From Paenibacillus barcinonensis (GTDB lineage: Bacteria; Bacillota; Bacilli; Paenibacillales; Paenibacillaceae), in the NCBI RefSeq assembly GCF_003217495.1, contig NZ_QJSW01000010.1:124001-188000 (forward strand): a stretch of DNA of 64,000 bases, read 5' to 3'. The notes beneath the pieces were generated by a model, which was not told the origin of the DNA, did no database searches, and saw only the letters and a program-made list of their open reading frames with translations. Below, piece by piece: positions 38,964 through 48,218 of this stretch. Position 1 is the stretch's first letter. Each line of letters starts with the position of its first letter. A program made the position numbers and the translations under genes.

Positions 38964-39149
38964 GTGCTCTAACTTACAGAAATAAAGTCCTCGATTGGGA
39001 TTATAAGTCATATTTGTTATTCGTTTAATTTTTTCCACATCATTTTTATCGAATTATATATCCTCTCCCCGGATTGAAAGATATAATGATTGCTGAACAA
39101 GTTTTCATATATGTCCAAAATACGTGTGCATTTGGAGGGAACAATCAGC

Positions 39150-41528
39150 ATGAATATTCAGTTTGGTTCTCCAGCCGCCTATTGGGTTGAAGCACTGCCG
39201 ATCGGCAACGGCAAGCTGGGTGGAATGGTTTTTGGTGGTATCGAAAAAGAACGCATTGCATTAAACGAAGATACGTTATGGTCGGGCTATGTTCAGGACT
39301 GGAACAACCCGGAAGCACGGGAGGTCTTGCCCCGAATCAGAGAGCTGATTGCCAATAAACAGTATGTAGAGGCTGATCTGCTGAGTAAAAAAATGATGGG
39401 GCCCTTCACACAATCGTACCTTCCATTTGGCGATCTGGAGCTGGTTATGGAGCATGGTCAGTTATGTGAACGGAAAACGTATCAACGCAAACTGGATATA
39501 TCAACAGGTGTTGTAAGCGTTTCCTACGAAATTGGCGGCGTACGTTATGATCGAGAGGTCTTCGCCTCACATCCTGATCAAGGCATTGTCATTCGTTTGA
39601 CAGCAAGCAAGGAGGGCAGATTAAGCTTCCGTACTCGATTGAGTAGCCCGTTGAGACACACAACCTCGGTTGCAAATGCTCAATTCGAGTTGTCGGGGAC
39701 GGCTCCAGAGTATGTATCACCTAACTATCATGATGTTGAAGTTCCTGTGCGTTATGGAGATTCTGAATCTAACCGTGCGATGTCTTTCCATGGCCGGATA
39801 GCAGTCTCTCATACTGGCGGCACCCTGCATTCAAACGGAAGCGAACTGCAAATCATTGATGCGACTGAAGCGGTAATCTATTTTGCAGGAGCCACGAGTT
39901 ATGCTGCCAAGGAGCAGGTGAATGGAACGCCAAAGTCTCCTGCAACCCAAACCGCAGACGTTATTCAGAAGATTATGACACATGATTATAATGAGTTGCT
40001 TCAACGCCATGTGCAGGATCATCAAGCTTTGTTCAACCGTGTACAGTTACATCTAGGTGACAGTATGGCTCCCGAGCACATGTCTACAGATGAACGTATC
40101 GAGAAATACGGAAGCAGCGATCCGGGATTAGTAGAGCTGCTGTTCAACTATGGTCGTTATTTGATGATTGCCAGCTCCAGACCCGGAACACTGCCAGCCA
40201 ACTTGCAGGGGATCTGGAATCAGGATACACGGGCTCCTTGGAGCAGCAACTATACCCTCAATATTAACGCAGAGATGAACTACTGGCCTGCGGAGACATG
40301 TAATATGGCCGAGCTGCATGAACCGCTGATTGATTTTATCGGCAAGCTCGCAGTGAATGGACGTAAAACCGCTGAGATCAACTATGGAGCTCAAGGCTGG
40401 GTTGCTCACCACAATGCGGATATCTGGGGACAGACAGCCCCGGTAGGCGATTATGGCGAAGGTGATCCGGTATGGGCACTGTGGATGATGGGCGGTGTAT
40501 GGCTGACACAGCATCTGTGGGAGCATTATGCATTCTCGGAAAATAAACAGTTCTTGCAGGAAACAGCCTACCCGATCATGAAGGATGCAGCTCTGTTCTG
40601 TCTGGACTGGCTTATCGAAAATAAAGAAGGACGGCTCGTTACATCCCCCTCCACATCACCCGAGATGAAATTTGTTGTTAACGGTGAGCATGCAGCGGTT
40701 AGCGAAGCAACAACGATGGATATTTCACTGATCTCCGAACTGTTTGATAACTGCATTCAAGCGGCTGAAGTGCTGGAAACAGACAATGAATTCGCTGATC
40801 TCCTGCGCGCGAAGAAGGAGCAACTGCTTCCGCTGAAGATTGATGCACAGGGACGGCTTCAGGAGTGGAGTGAAGACTTCACTGAGGAAGACCCGCAGCA
40901 CCGCCATGTTTCCCATCTGGTGGGTGTATTCCCTGGAAGACTCATTACACAGAAAAAATCACCTGATCTGATGCGCGCTGCCCGCACTTCGCTTGAGATT
41001 CGTGGAGATGGGGGCACGGGCTGGAGTCTGGGCTGGAAAATCGGTCTGTGGGCAAGATTCGGAGAAGGCAATCGTGCCGAGCAGCTGATCTCCAATCTCT
41101 TGACCCTTGTCAAGGCGCATGAGCCAGGCAAACATGAGCAGGGCGGGGTATATGCCAACCTGTTTGATGCTCATCCACCGTTCCAGATAGATGGCAATTT
41201 CGCAGCAACAGCGGGTATTGCCGAGATGCTGCTGCAATCCCACCAAGGCTATTTGGAGTTCCTGCCAGCATTGCCGGAGCGCTGGTCTACAGGTTATGTT
41301 AAAGGTCTGAGAGCAAGAGGCGGATTCGAGATCAGTCTTCGTTGGGAAAATGGAAAGCTGATCGAGGCTGAAATTCTGTCACACACAGGTAATACATGTT
41401 ACCTGCAATCTGCACCAGGCATGAAGGTCCGTCTCAATGAAGCTGAAGTAGAAATACATGCAGAGCAAGACGATCAAATAAGCGTGCCAACGCAAACAGG
41501 AGAAACGTATATTATTTCATTTGAATAA
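39150..41528 (+). CDS. Glycoside hydrolase family 95 (alpha-L-fucosidase / alpha-L-galactosidase type)
   Basis: 792 residues from ATG 39150 behind GGAGGG; 20 upstream in-frame codons lack a ribosome site. There is no signal peptide. The N-terminal beta-sandwich starts [23 protein letters not shown]; the (alpha/alpha)6 catalytic barrel contains [17 protein letters not shown] and the [16 protein letters not shown] block, with the [13 protein letters not shown] and [16 protein letters not shown] motifs, all GH95 hallmarks. GH95 enzymes invert alpha-1,2-L-fucosyl or alpha-L-galactosyl links. A cytoplasmic location fits trimming of imported oligosaccharides. Confidence 0.94.
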   Translation: MNIQFGSPAAYWVEALPIGNGKLGGMVFGGIEKERIALNEDTLWSGYVQDWNNPEAREVLPRIRELIANKQYVEADLLSKKMMGPFTQSYLPFGDLELVMEHGQLCERKTYQRKLDISTGVVSVSYEIGGVRYDREVFASHPDQGIVIRLTASKEGRLSFRTRLSSPLRHTTSVANAQFELSGTAPEYVSPNYHDVEVPVRYGDSESNRAMSFHGRIAVSHTGGTLHSNGSELQIIDATEAVIYFAGATSYAAKEQVNGTPKSPATQTADVIQKIMTHDYNELLQRHVQDHQALFNRVQLHLGDSMAPEHMSTDERIEKYGSSDPGLVELLFNYGRYLMIASSRPGTLPANLQGIWNQDTRAPWSSNYTLNINAEMNYWPAETCNMAELHEPLIDFIGKLAVNGRKTAEINYGAQGWVAHHNADIWGQTAPVGDYGEGDPVWALWMMGGVWLTQHLWEHYAFSENKQFLQETAYPIMKDAALFCLDWLIENKEGRLVTSPSTSPEMKFVVNGEHAAVSEATTMDISLISELFDNCIQAAEVLETDNEFADLLRAKKEQLLPLKIDAQGRLQEWSEDFTEEDPQHRHVSHLVGVFPGRLITQKKSPDLMRAARTSLEIRGDGGTGWSLGWKIGLWARFGEGNRAEQLISNLLTLVKAHEPGKHEQGGVYANLFDAHPPFQIDGNFAATAGIAEMLLQSHQGYLEFLPALPERWSTGYVKGLRARGGFEISLRWENGKLIEAEILSHTGNTCYLQSAPGMKVRLNEAEVEIHAEQDDQISVPTQTGETYIISFE

Positions 41529-41600
41529 ACAATGAGTAAATGTTGATGGATGACTTCGGGTGGATTGAACTGAATTAATTCGTATGGAACCTATCAACTT

Positions 41601-41662
41601 CCAGCGCCTTATAAAGCGCTGGAGATTATGGACCGCTGATCATTCTGGATCAGCGGTTTTCT
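41601..41662 (+). terminator. Tandem hairpin terminator after GH95
   Basis: CCAGCGC/GCGCTGG (41601-41622) is followed by ACCGCTGATC/GATCAGCGGT (41632-41657) with a six-base loop and a T-rich run. Confidence 0.85.
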
Positions 41663-41696
41663 TTTGGGCATATTTCGTCAGTTTAAGGTTGTAATG

Positions 41697-41740
41697 AAAA
41701 CGGTTTTATGCTATTTTGAATGTATTAAAACGTTTTTATA
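41697..41740 (+). promoter_or_regulatory. Two LacI-type operators before the LacI gene
   Basis: AAAACGGTTTT (41697-41707) and AAAACGTTTT (41727-41736, within TTAAAACGTTTTTATA) both have the CG-centred symmetry of LacI-family sites. They match the 18-bp palindrome at 42942-42959 before the importer, so one regulator probably binds all three. Confidence 0.72.
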
Positions 41741-41757
41741 GCAAAGGAACCGAACTT

Positions 41758-42777
41758 ATGGGAAAAATCACAATTAAAGATGTGGCAAGGGAAGCTGGCG
41801 TATCCATCTCTACTGTCTCGAATGCCTTGAATGGTGTTGATGTTCTGAACCCGGAAACCAAGTCCCATGTACTCAAAGTGGCGGAGCGACTGAACTACAT
41901 ACCGAATCTGAATGGCAAACTGTTGAAATCGGGACAGACCAAAATGCTCGGTTTTTTCACAACGAGTGTATCGGGACCTTATTTCTACAAGCTTGTTGAA
42001 GCGATGTCGCGTGAATGTGATCGTCTCGGATATGGGCTGAATGTATTTGTTACCCGGGATAAACATGTCATTATGAGCAATATTCTTGGCAGACGGGTGG
42101 ATGGCGTTATTATTTACGAAGAGCTTCGAATTGATGAGCAGGACATACTGTCCATGGAGAAAGACAAGATCAAGGCAGTGTTTCTCGACCGTGCATATGA
42201 AAGCGAACGTATGGGGAGTGTTATTTTTGACTCGTACGAAGCCAGCTATGAAGCTACCCGATATTTGATCGGGCTCGGTCACAAGAAAATCGCCTATATC
42301 TGCGGTGTAGATACGATGTTTGACAGCGTGCAGCGGAGAGCGGGATATCTGGCGGCGTTGCGTGAATATGAACTGCCTGTCGATGAGGACTACATTATTC
42401 AAGGCTACTTCGAGGAGGAGGCGACCTACAGCGCGATCAAATCCTTCATTCATCTGCAACCGGGCAAGCTGCCTGATGCTTTCCTCGCCGGCAATGATCT
42501 GAGTGCAATTGGTTGCATTCAAGCCTTGAAAGCACATGGGTATGAGGTTCCAAATGATATCAGTGTAGTTGGTTTTGACGATATTGATATTGCTCAGTAT
42601 TACTCTCCACCACTAACAACGGTACGGAATCAGATTGCGAGACAAGGTATTCTGGCGGTTACTCAATTGGTCGATATGATCAAGGGGCAGGAGCAAGGAG
42701 TCGCACAGAAGCTGGCTGGCGAGCTTGTTGTGCGAGGTTCAAGTCATGTGAAGAAGGATCGGAGAGACGTGCGTTGA
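41758..42777 (+). CDS. LacI-family transcriptional regulator
   Basis: 339 residues from ATG 41758 behind AAAGGAACCG. The helix-turn-helix and hinge are canonical (TIKDVAREAGVSISTVSNALNG, then NYIPNLNGKLLKSG). The sugar-binding core ends with the family signature VVGFDDIDIAQYYSPPLTTV. It sits between the GH95 gene and an oligosaccharide importer, with operators before itself and the importer. Repression lifted by an oligosaccharide or its breakdown product is the expected mode. Confidence 0.95.
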   Translation: MGKITIKDVAREAGVSISTVSNALNGVDVLNPETKSHVLKVAERLNYIPNLNGKLLKSGQTKMLGFFTTSVSGPYFYKLVEAMSRECDRLGYGLNVFVTRDKHVIMSNILGRRVDGVIIYEELRIDEQDILSMEKDKIKAVFLDRAYESERMGSVIFDSYEASYEATRYLIGLGHKKIAYICGVDTMFDSVQRRAGYLAALREYELPVDEDYIIQGYFEEEATYSAIKSFIHLQPGKLPDAFLAGNDLSAIGCIQALKAHGYEVPNDISVVGFDDIDIAQYYSPPLTTVRNQIARQGILAVTQLVDMIKGQEQGVAQKLAGELVVRGSSHVKKDRRDVR

Positions 42778-42816
42778 TACAGATGCCGTTTGATGCCGTT
42801 ATTTTCTCAAATCTAA

Positions 42817-42910
42817 ATAAGTTGAACTATAGTTTACGCGCGCATAACTGCTGCTCTCCAGGTTATTCTGTTGTTAGAGCACACGTTGTGAAATCTCTAG
42901 TTCAACTTAT
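42817..42910. repeat. 94-bp element bounded by 13-bp perfect inverted repeats
   Basis: ATAAGTTGAACTA (42817-42829) and TAGTTCAACTTAT (42898-42910) are perfect inverted repeats. The interior can fold further, with TGCTCT (42852-42857) against AGAGCA (42876-42881). No T tract follows, so it is not an ordinary terminator. It could be a small non-autonomous mobile element or a structured RNA in the leader of the importer operon. Not identified. Confidence 0.55.
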
Positions 42911-42941
42911 ATATTCCAAGGAAGGGAGTTTTTCGGCGTAA

Positions 42942-42959
42942 AATAAAAACGTTTTTATT
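42942..42959 (+). promoter_or_regulatory. LacI-type operator before the importer operon
   Basis: AATAAAAACGTTTTTATT is a perfect 18-bp palindrome with a central CG, 29 bases before the permease start. It matches the pair upstream of the LacI gene. Confidence 0.8.
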
Positions 42960-42987
42960 AAATTCTATAAAAGGGAGCGGCGAATAC

Positions 42988-43974
42988 ATGAGTCATCTAA
43001 TCACTGCGACACACAAGCAGCAGCCTCACCAGCCCGGCAGTAAGCCTCGATTAACTCAGCGCTTTAAGGCATTCTGGGCCGATTACGCCAGGCAATGGGA
43101 GATTCAATCCATGGTTATACCCGGTATAATCTTTATGATTGTTTTCTGCTACATACCTATCTATGGGTTGACCATTGCTTTCAAAAACTACACCGTTATT
43201 GATACTCTTTCTACTGCACCTTGGGTTGGTCTGGATAATTTCAGAATTATTCTGTCTGATAAATACTTCTGGGATGCGGTCGTTAATACGCTCGGGATCA
43301 GCTTTCTGAAGCTGGGGATCGGCTTTGTCATTCCAATCATTCTGGCCATCATGATCTATGAGTTAAATAGCGGACGCTTCAAGAAATTCGTGCAAACGGT
43401 TTCATACTTACCTCACTTCCTCTCCTGGATTGTACTAGGCGGTATGCTGATCACCTGGTTCTCCACCACAGGATTGTTCAATGAGCTGCTGGTTAGTCTG
43501 GGCATCATCTCAAAGCCGCAAAATATTTTGCTGGACGCAGGCAAGTACTGGTGGATCGCTACGTTATCCGATATCTGGAAAGAAGCAGGCTGGGGAACAA
43601 TTCTGTATCTCGCCATTATGTCAAAGATTGATCCGACCTATTACGAGGCTGCCAAAATAGATGGAGCCAGTCGGCTGCGGCAAATCTGGAATATTACTCT
43701 GCCTAACATGAAATCCATCATCAGTCTGAATCTGATTCTGACGGTCAGTGGTCTGCTTGGCTCGAATCTGGATCAAACGCTGGTGCTGATGAATTCACAA
43801 AACCGTGAAAAGGCAGAGGTCATCAATTCCTATGTCTATCGGATGGGCATGTCACAGGGTGATTTTTCCTATGCAACCGCGGTAGGTTTGGGCGTTTCAA
43901 TTGTGTCCGTGATCCTGCTCGTCACTGCAAACAAAATTACAAGCAAACTGAATGACAACCAATCAGTGCTGTAA
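42988..43974 (+). CDS. ABC sugar importer permease, LplB type
   Basis: 328 residues with six hydrophobic spans and an N-terminal extension of about 40 residues. The inner-membrane EAA motif is EAAKIDGASRLRQIWNITLP, the ATPase contact site. YIPIYGLTIAFKNY near TM1 and the VYRMGMSQGDFSYATAVGLG end identify the LplB/YteP group of CUT1 oligosaccharide importers. AAGGGAGCGG precedes the ATG. First gene of a four-gene unit: permease, permease, binding protein, GH30. No ATPase gene is in the unit; such systems commonly share MsmX. Confidence 0.95.
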   Translation: MSHLITATHKQQPHQPGSKPRLTQRFKAFWADYARQWEIQSMVIPGIIFMIVFCYIPIYGLTIAFKNYTVIDTLSTAPWVGLDNFRIILSDKYFWDAVVNTLGISFLKLGIGFVIPIILAIMIYELNSGRFKKFVQTVSYLPHFLSWIVLGGMLITWFSTTGLFNELLVSLGIISKPQNILLDAGKYWWIATLSDIWKEAGWGTILYLAIMSKIDPTYYEAAKIDGASRLRQIWNITLPNMKSIISLNLILTVSGLLGSNLDQTLVLMNSQNREKAEVINSYVYRMGMSQGDFSYATAVGLGVSIVSVILLVTANKITSKLNDNQSVL

Positions 43975-43988
43975 AAGGAGGCCTCACC

Positions 43989-44876
43989 GTGAATGGAAAG
44001 GTGGCAAAGGAAGATCTGGACAGCCGGGTCTTCGATACCGTCAATGTCATGCTGCTGCTGCTATGTACCATTGTAATAGTTGTTCCGCTCTGGAATGTCA
44101 TCATCTCATCCTTTAGCTCCGGCAGAGCCCTCGCAGAAGGGGGATTTATCTTCTGGTCGCCCGAGTTCTCGCTGGAGAACTATCGAGCTGTGTTCAACGA
44201 CTCCAGCATCTGGCAGGCATTTTTTATCTCTGTATCCAAAACAACGCTCGGTGTGGCAACACATGTCTTCTTTTGTGCCATGGTTGGCTATGGTCTTAGC
44301 AAGAAGTATCTGCGCGGACGCAAGTTATACGTCACCATGGGTGTCATTACGATGTTTTTCTCCGGTGGAATGATTCCAACTTATCTATTGATCAAGTCTC
44401 TGGGGCTTCTCAACAGCTTCTGGGTGTACATTATACCCGCCTTGTTCAGCTTCTATGATGTCATTATTCTGATGAATTTCTTCCGCAATGTACCGGATTC
44501 TCTGGAGGAATCAGCCAAGATGGACGGGGCGGGAGACTGGCATATTTTTCTGAAAATATTTATACCTCTCTCGATGCCTGCGATGGCAACCATTGCTTTG
44601 TTTAACGGGGTAGGCCAGTGGAATGACTTCATGACCACCAAGCTGTATATCACAGACCAATCGTTATATCCGCTACAGATGATGTTATATGAAATTATTG
44701 TTCAATCACAGACACAAGCCATGCAAAACATTGGTGGATCAGCTGTCATTGAAACGACAACCAAAGGGGTGCAGCTCGCGACGATTGTAATTACAACGCT
44801 GCCCATTGTGCTGATCTATCCTCTACTTCAAAGATATTTTATATCAGGAATGATGCTTGGAGCGGTAAAGGAATAA
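43989..44876 (+). CDS. ABC sugar importer permease, LplC type
   Basis: 295 residues from GTG 43989 behind AAAAGGAGG. Six spans; the EAA-loop reads EESAKMDGAGDWHIFLKIFIPLSMP in part, and the C-terminal LPIVLIYPLLQRYFISGMMLGAVKE ends exactly as in YtcP/LplC proteins (GAVKE). It forms the translocation pore with the preceding permease. The 14-base gap to that gene implies co-translation. Confidence 0.95.
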   Translation: MNGKVAKEDLDSRVFDTVNVMLLLLCTIVIVVPLWNVIISSFSSGRALAEGGFIFWSPEFSLENYRAVFNDSSIWQAFFISVSKTTLGVATHVFFCAMVGYGLSKKYLRGRKLYVTMGVITMFFSGGMIPTYLLIKSLGLLNSFWVYIIPALFSFYDVIILMNFFRNVPDSLEESAKMDGAGDWHIFLKIFIPLSMPAMATIALFNGVGQWNDFMTTKLYITDQSLYPLQMMLYEIIVQSQTQAMQNIGGSAVIETTTKGVQLATIVITTLPIVLIYPLLQRYFISGMMLGAVKE

Positions 44877-44930
44877 CGAAGAAACGAAATACATCTGCAC
44901 ATCTACATTCCATGATGAGGAGGCAAACAC

Positions 44931-46574
44931 ATGTTCAAATTTCAAGGATGGTTTAAGGGAAAGGGAGTACGGGGCTTTGCAGCATTGCTGGCGGCTGTTT
45001 TAATCGTTACCGGGTGCAGCGGCGGCTCGGGCGGTACGGGTGAGGGCAATTGGATTTCCATTGAAGACCGTTACACGATTGATCCGGATAAGCCTGCCTG
45101 GCAGCTGGACCAGAAGCAAGAAGCAACCGATCTGACCTGGTATGTGAATGCAGACTGGTGGAATACGGATTTTGGCAAGGACATTGTAACGAAGAAAATC
45201 AAGGAGGATTTGAATATTAACATTAAGTTCATCACAGGAGATGATACGAAATTAAATACCTTTTTCGCGGGGGGAGATATGCCAGATCTGCTGACGGTGT
45301 TTGATTCCAATTCAGCCGTAGTGCACAAGGCATCCACCTGGGCGATGCCCCTGAATGATCTGGCCGAGAAATATGATCCCTATTTCAATACGGTTGCTGC
45401 TGCGGACACGCTGAACTGGTTCCAGCAGGAGGACGGTAAAACCTATGGTTATCCTAACTATTCAAACACGCAAGAGGATTATGATAGCGGTAACATTCCG
45501 GCAAAGACGGCTTTTATCATTCGCAAGGATGTTTACGATGCACTCGGTAATCCGGTTGTGGGCACTCCCGAGCAATTCCAGCGTGTTATGAAGCAGATCA
45601 AGGAAAAGTTCCCTACCTTAATTCCGTTTGGTTTTAATGCGATCGGAGAAGGCACAGGTTCATTGGGCGATACACTTCAGGATTTTATCGGCGTGCCACT
45701 GGAGACGGACACTGGCGAATTCTATGATCGTAATCTGGACGAGGATTATATGGCCTGGCTGAAAACAATAAACGCCGTGTACAGAGATGGCAATATTAGC
45801 GATGACAGCTTTGCGGATGATGGGACGGCTTTTGAAGAAAAGGTCAAATCGGGCAAATATGCGACGATGCTGCTGGATGGCACACCTCAACAGGGAGGAA
45901 ATCTCCAGATTTATATGAGTGCTAATGAAGGCAAGGAGTATATTGCCATTGACGGGCCGCAGAGCACCAAGGGGCATGCCCCTACGCTGAATCAATCGGG
46001 AATTACAGGCTGGATGATCAATTTTATCTCCAAGGATTGCAAGGACCCGGCAAAGGCCATCCAGATTTTCACCTATTTGCTGAGTGATGAAGGACAGCTG
46101 CTGATGAACTATGGCATTGAAGGAGAGACGTATACCAAAAAAGCGGATGGTTCGGTTGAATTGCTTCCTGCGGTGAAGAACCTTCAGCTTCATCATGCCG
46201 ATCAATTCAAAAAGGATTATCGCATGGGCGAGTTTATGTTCTTTGGTCATGATCGTCATAAAGCGATGAGTGCCGATGCCTTCCCGCAGGCTATCAAACA
46301 GATGCAGGAATGGGGCAAAGGCAAGCTGACACCACATTTTATTTTGGAAAATATCAACCCGAATCTGGGAACGCCGGAAGCCCGTGCGTTATCAGCGATT
46401 CAGACCAAATGGAACTCCACACTCGTCAGCATGCTGCGGGCTAAAGATGATGCCTCGTTTGAAAATGCGCTTGCTGCATACCGAACCTTCCTCGAAGAGA
46501 ATCGCTGGTCGGACATTATGAAGATTCGCAGCGAGAAGATGAAACAGAACAAAGAGAAGCTAGGCATTCAATAA
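44931..46574 (+). CDS. Extracellular sugar-binding lipoprotein of the ABC importer
   Basis: 547 residues. The signal peptide ends at lipobox VTGC with the lipid-bearing cysteine at about residue 29, followed by a flexible Gly/Ser stretch. The rest is the large type of family-1 solute-binding protein found with LplBC permeases (WNTDFGKDIVTKKIKEDLNINIKF; GGDMPDLLTVFDSN). It captures oligosaccharide outside the membrane for the two permeases. The ligand is not predictable, but adjacent GH95 and GH30 genes suggest a fucosylated or beta-glucan-type oligosaccharide. Confidence 0.94.
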   Translation: MFKFQGWFKGKGVRGFAALLAAVLIVTGCSGGSGGTGEGNWISIEDRYTIDPDKPAWQLDQKQEATDLTWYVNADWWNTDFGKDIVTKKIKEDLNINIKFITGDDTKLNTFFAGGDMPDLLTVFDSNSAVVHKASTWAMPLNDLAEKYDPYFNTVAAADTLNWFQQEDGKTYGYPNYSNTQEDYDSGNIPAKTAFIIRKDVYDALGNPVVGTPEQFQRVMKQIKEKFPTLIPFGFNAIGEGTGSLGDTLQDFIGVPLETDTGEFYDRNLDEDYMAWLKTINAVYRDGNISDDSFADDGTAFEEKVKSGKYATMLLDGTPQQGGNLQIYMSANEGKEYIAIDGPQSTKGHAPTLNQSGITGWMINFISKDCKDPAKAIQIFTYLLSDEGQLLMNYGIEGETYTKKADGSVELLPAVKNLQLHHADQFKKDYRMGEFMFFGHDRHKAMSADAFPQAIKQMQEWGKGKLTPHFILENINPNLGTPEARALSAIQTKWNSTLVSMLRAKDDASFENALAAYRTFLEENRWSDIMKIRSEKMKQNKEKLGIQ

Positions 46575-46624
46575 GCTGAAAACAAAAACCGTCTCATCAT
46601 CTACACCTGAAAGGGAGCTGCAGA

Positions 46625-47989
46625 ATGACCACATATAAAATATACAGGACTACAGGTGAGAAAGAGCTGTTTCAATCCGTAAATCTGGAGCAATGCCATG
46701 CTGACCTGTCAAAAAATACGGGCACAGCCAATCCTGCTTCAGCTGTAACCATTCAATTAAACGAACGTGAAACGTATCAGGAAATGGATGGCTTTGGTGC
46801 TTCGTTTACGGATTCTGCTGCCTATCTTATCCATCAGAAGTTGACTAAGGAACAGCAGGACGAAGTGATGACACGACTGTTTCATCCTGTGAAAGGCATA
46901 GGTTTATCTGTGATTCGTAATCCGATGGGCGCTTCGGATTATGCACGCACGGTCTACAGTTATAATGATCTGCCGGAACATCAGACTGACCCGGATTTAT
47001 CCGGGTTCAGCATTGCCCATGATGAAGCAGATATCCTTCCGTTAACCCGCCAGGCGTTAGCTCTTAACCCTGAGTTAAAGCTGTTCGCTTCGCCATGGAG
47101 TGCACCAGGCTGGATGAAAACAAGCGGTTCGATGATTACAGGCCAGTTAAAGCCCGAGTGGTATTCGGCATATGCAGCGTATTTTGTAAAGTACATTCAG
47201 TCTTACGCAGCGCACGGGCTACCTATCTATGCCGTTACACCGCAAAATGAAGCATTGTATGAGCCTGGGCATTACCCCGGCATGCTGATGCCCGCCGAAG
47301 CACAAGTCGATTTTATCAAGCAGCACCTGAAGCCAGCCTTCGTAAGCAATAACCTCCAGACCAAAATCCTCTGTTACGACCATAACTGGGATCGGCCGGA
47401 CTATCCACTTACAGTGCTTGAGCAAGCTGGAGAAGCTGTCGATGGGGTTGCCTGGCATTGGTATGGCGGAAATGCGTCTGCGCAGACTCAAGTATATGAG
47501 GCCTTTGCGGGTAAGGAAGTGCATTTTACGGAAGGCTCTGGCGGAGATTGGATACCACCGTTTGAACAGGCTTTCTCCAATGTATTGCGAACCGGCATTC
47601 AGATTCTTCGTCATTACAGCAAATCCATGATTTTATGGAATATGGCACTGGATGAGCAGAATGGGCCGACTGTACCGGGCTTTGGCGAGAGCACCTGCCG
47701 CGGAATTGTTCAGATCAATCAGCAAACGGGAGAGCTTGTCTATACGCTGGATTATTATGCGCTGGCTCACTTTAGTTCGTTTATTCGTCCCAAAGCAGTC
47801 CAAATTCACTCCATATCCAGTGATGATGCAATATTCACAGTTGCTTTTCGCAACAAGGACGGCTCTATAGCCCTTGTTTTGTTCAATGATGGGCAGGAAG
47901 GCAAACAAATCACAGTGCAGAAGCAGGATCAGGAGAAGATTAGCCTTTACATGGAGTCCAAGTGTGCCTTGTCGATATTAATGAGCTAG
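46625..47989 (+). CDS. Glycoside hydrolase family 30 (glucosylceramidase / beta-1,6-glucanase type)
   Basis: 454 residues behind GAAAGGGAG. No signal peptide, so cytoplasmic. GH30 hallmarks: YQEMDGFGASFTDSAAY at the start, SPWSAPGWMK, acid/base Glu209 in TPQNEALYEP and nucleophile Glu303 in HFTEGSGGDW, followed by a C-terminal beta domain. Characterised relatives cut beta-1,6-glucan, beta-glucosides, beta-xylosides or fucose-like sugars. Last gene of the importer unit, so its substrate is what the transporter delivers. Confidence 0.93.
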   Translation: MTTYKIYRTTGEKELFQSVNLEQCHADLSKNTGTANPASAVTIQLNERETYQEMDGFGASFTDSAAYLIHQKLTKEQQDEVMTRLFHPVKGIGLSVIRNPMGASDYARTVYSYNDLPEHQTDPDLSGFSIAHDEADILPLTRQALALNPELKLFASPWSAPGWMKTSGSMITGQLKPEWYSAYAAYFVKYIQSYAAHGLPIYAVTPQNEALYEPGHYPGMLMPAEAQVDFIKQHLKPAFVSNNLQTKILCYDHNWDRPDYPLTVLEQAGEAVDGVAWHWYGGNASAQTQVYEAFAGKEVHFTEGSGGDWIPPFEQAFSNVLRTGIQILRHYSKSMILWNMALDEQNGPTVPGFGESTCRGIVQINQQTGELVYTLDYYALAHFSSFIRPKAVQIHSISSDDAIFTVAFRNKDGSIALVLFNDGQEGKQITVQKQDQEKISLYMESKCALSILMS

Positions 47990-48065
47990 AGATTGGCTCG
48001 CTATAAGTTGCAGAGGCAAGAAATATAGCATAACCAGTATACGTGTAACCTCTTCGCAAACCCCG

Positions 48066-48089
48066 GACCGCCGAATTGGCGGTCTTTTA
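48066..48089 (+). terminator. Rho-independent terminator
   Basis: GACCGCC and GGCGGTC with a five-base loop, followed by TTTTATT. Confidence 0.85.
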
Positions 48090-48218
48090 TTCGTTTTATG
48101 TATTTTCTAAGGGGATTTCAAGCATCAACTCCGAATACCATACAAGATGGAACATACTTGCCCGATGTGTTGGCCAAGGGCAGAGACCAGATTAAATCAT
48201 CAACTTTGGAGGACATAC

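Noticed and set aside
41725..42537. Minus-strand frame (270 codons) opposite the LacI gene
   Set aside because: Antisense shadow; LacI signatures are complete on the plus strand.
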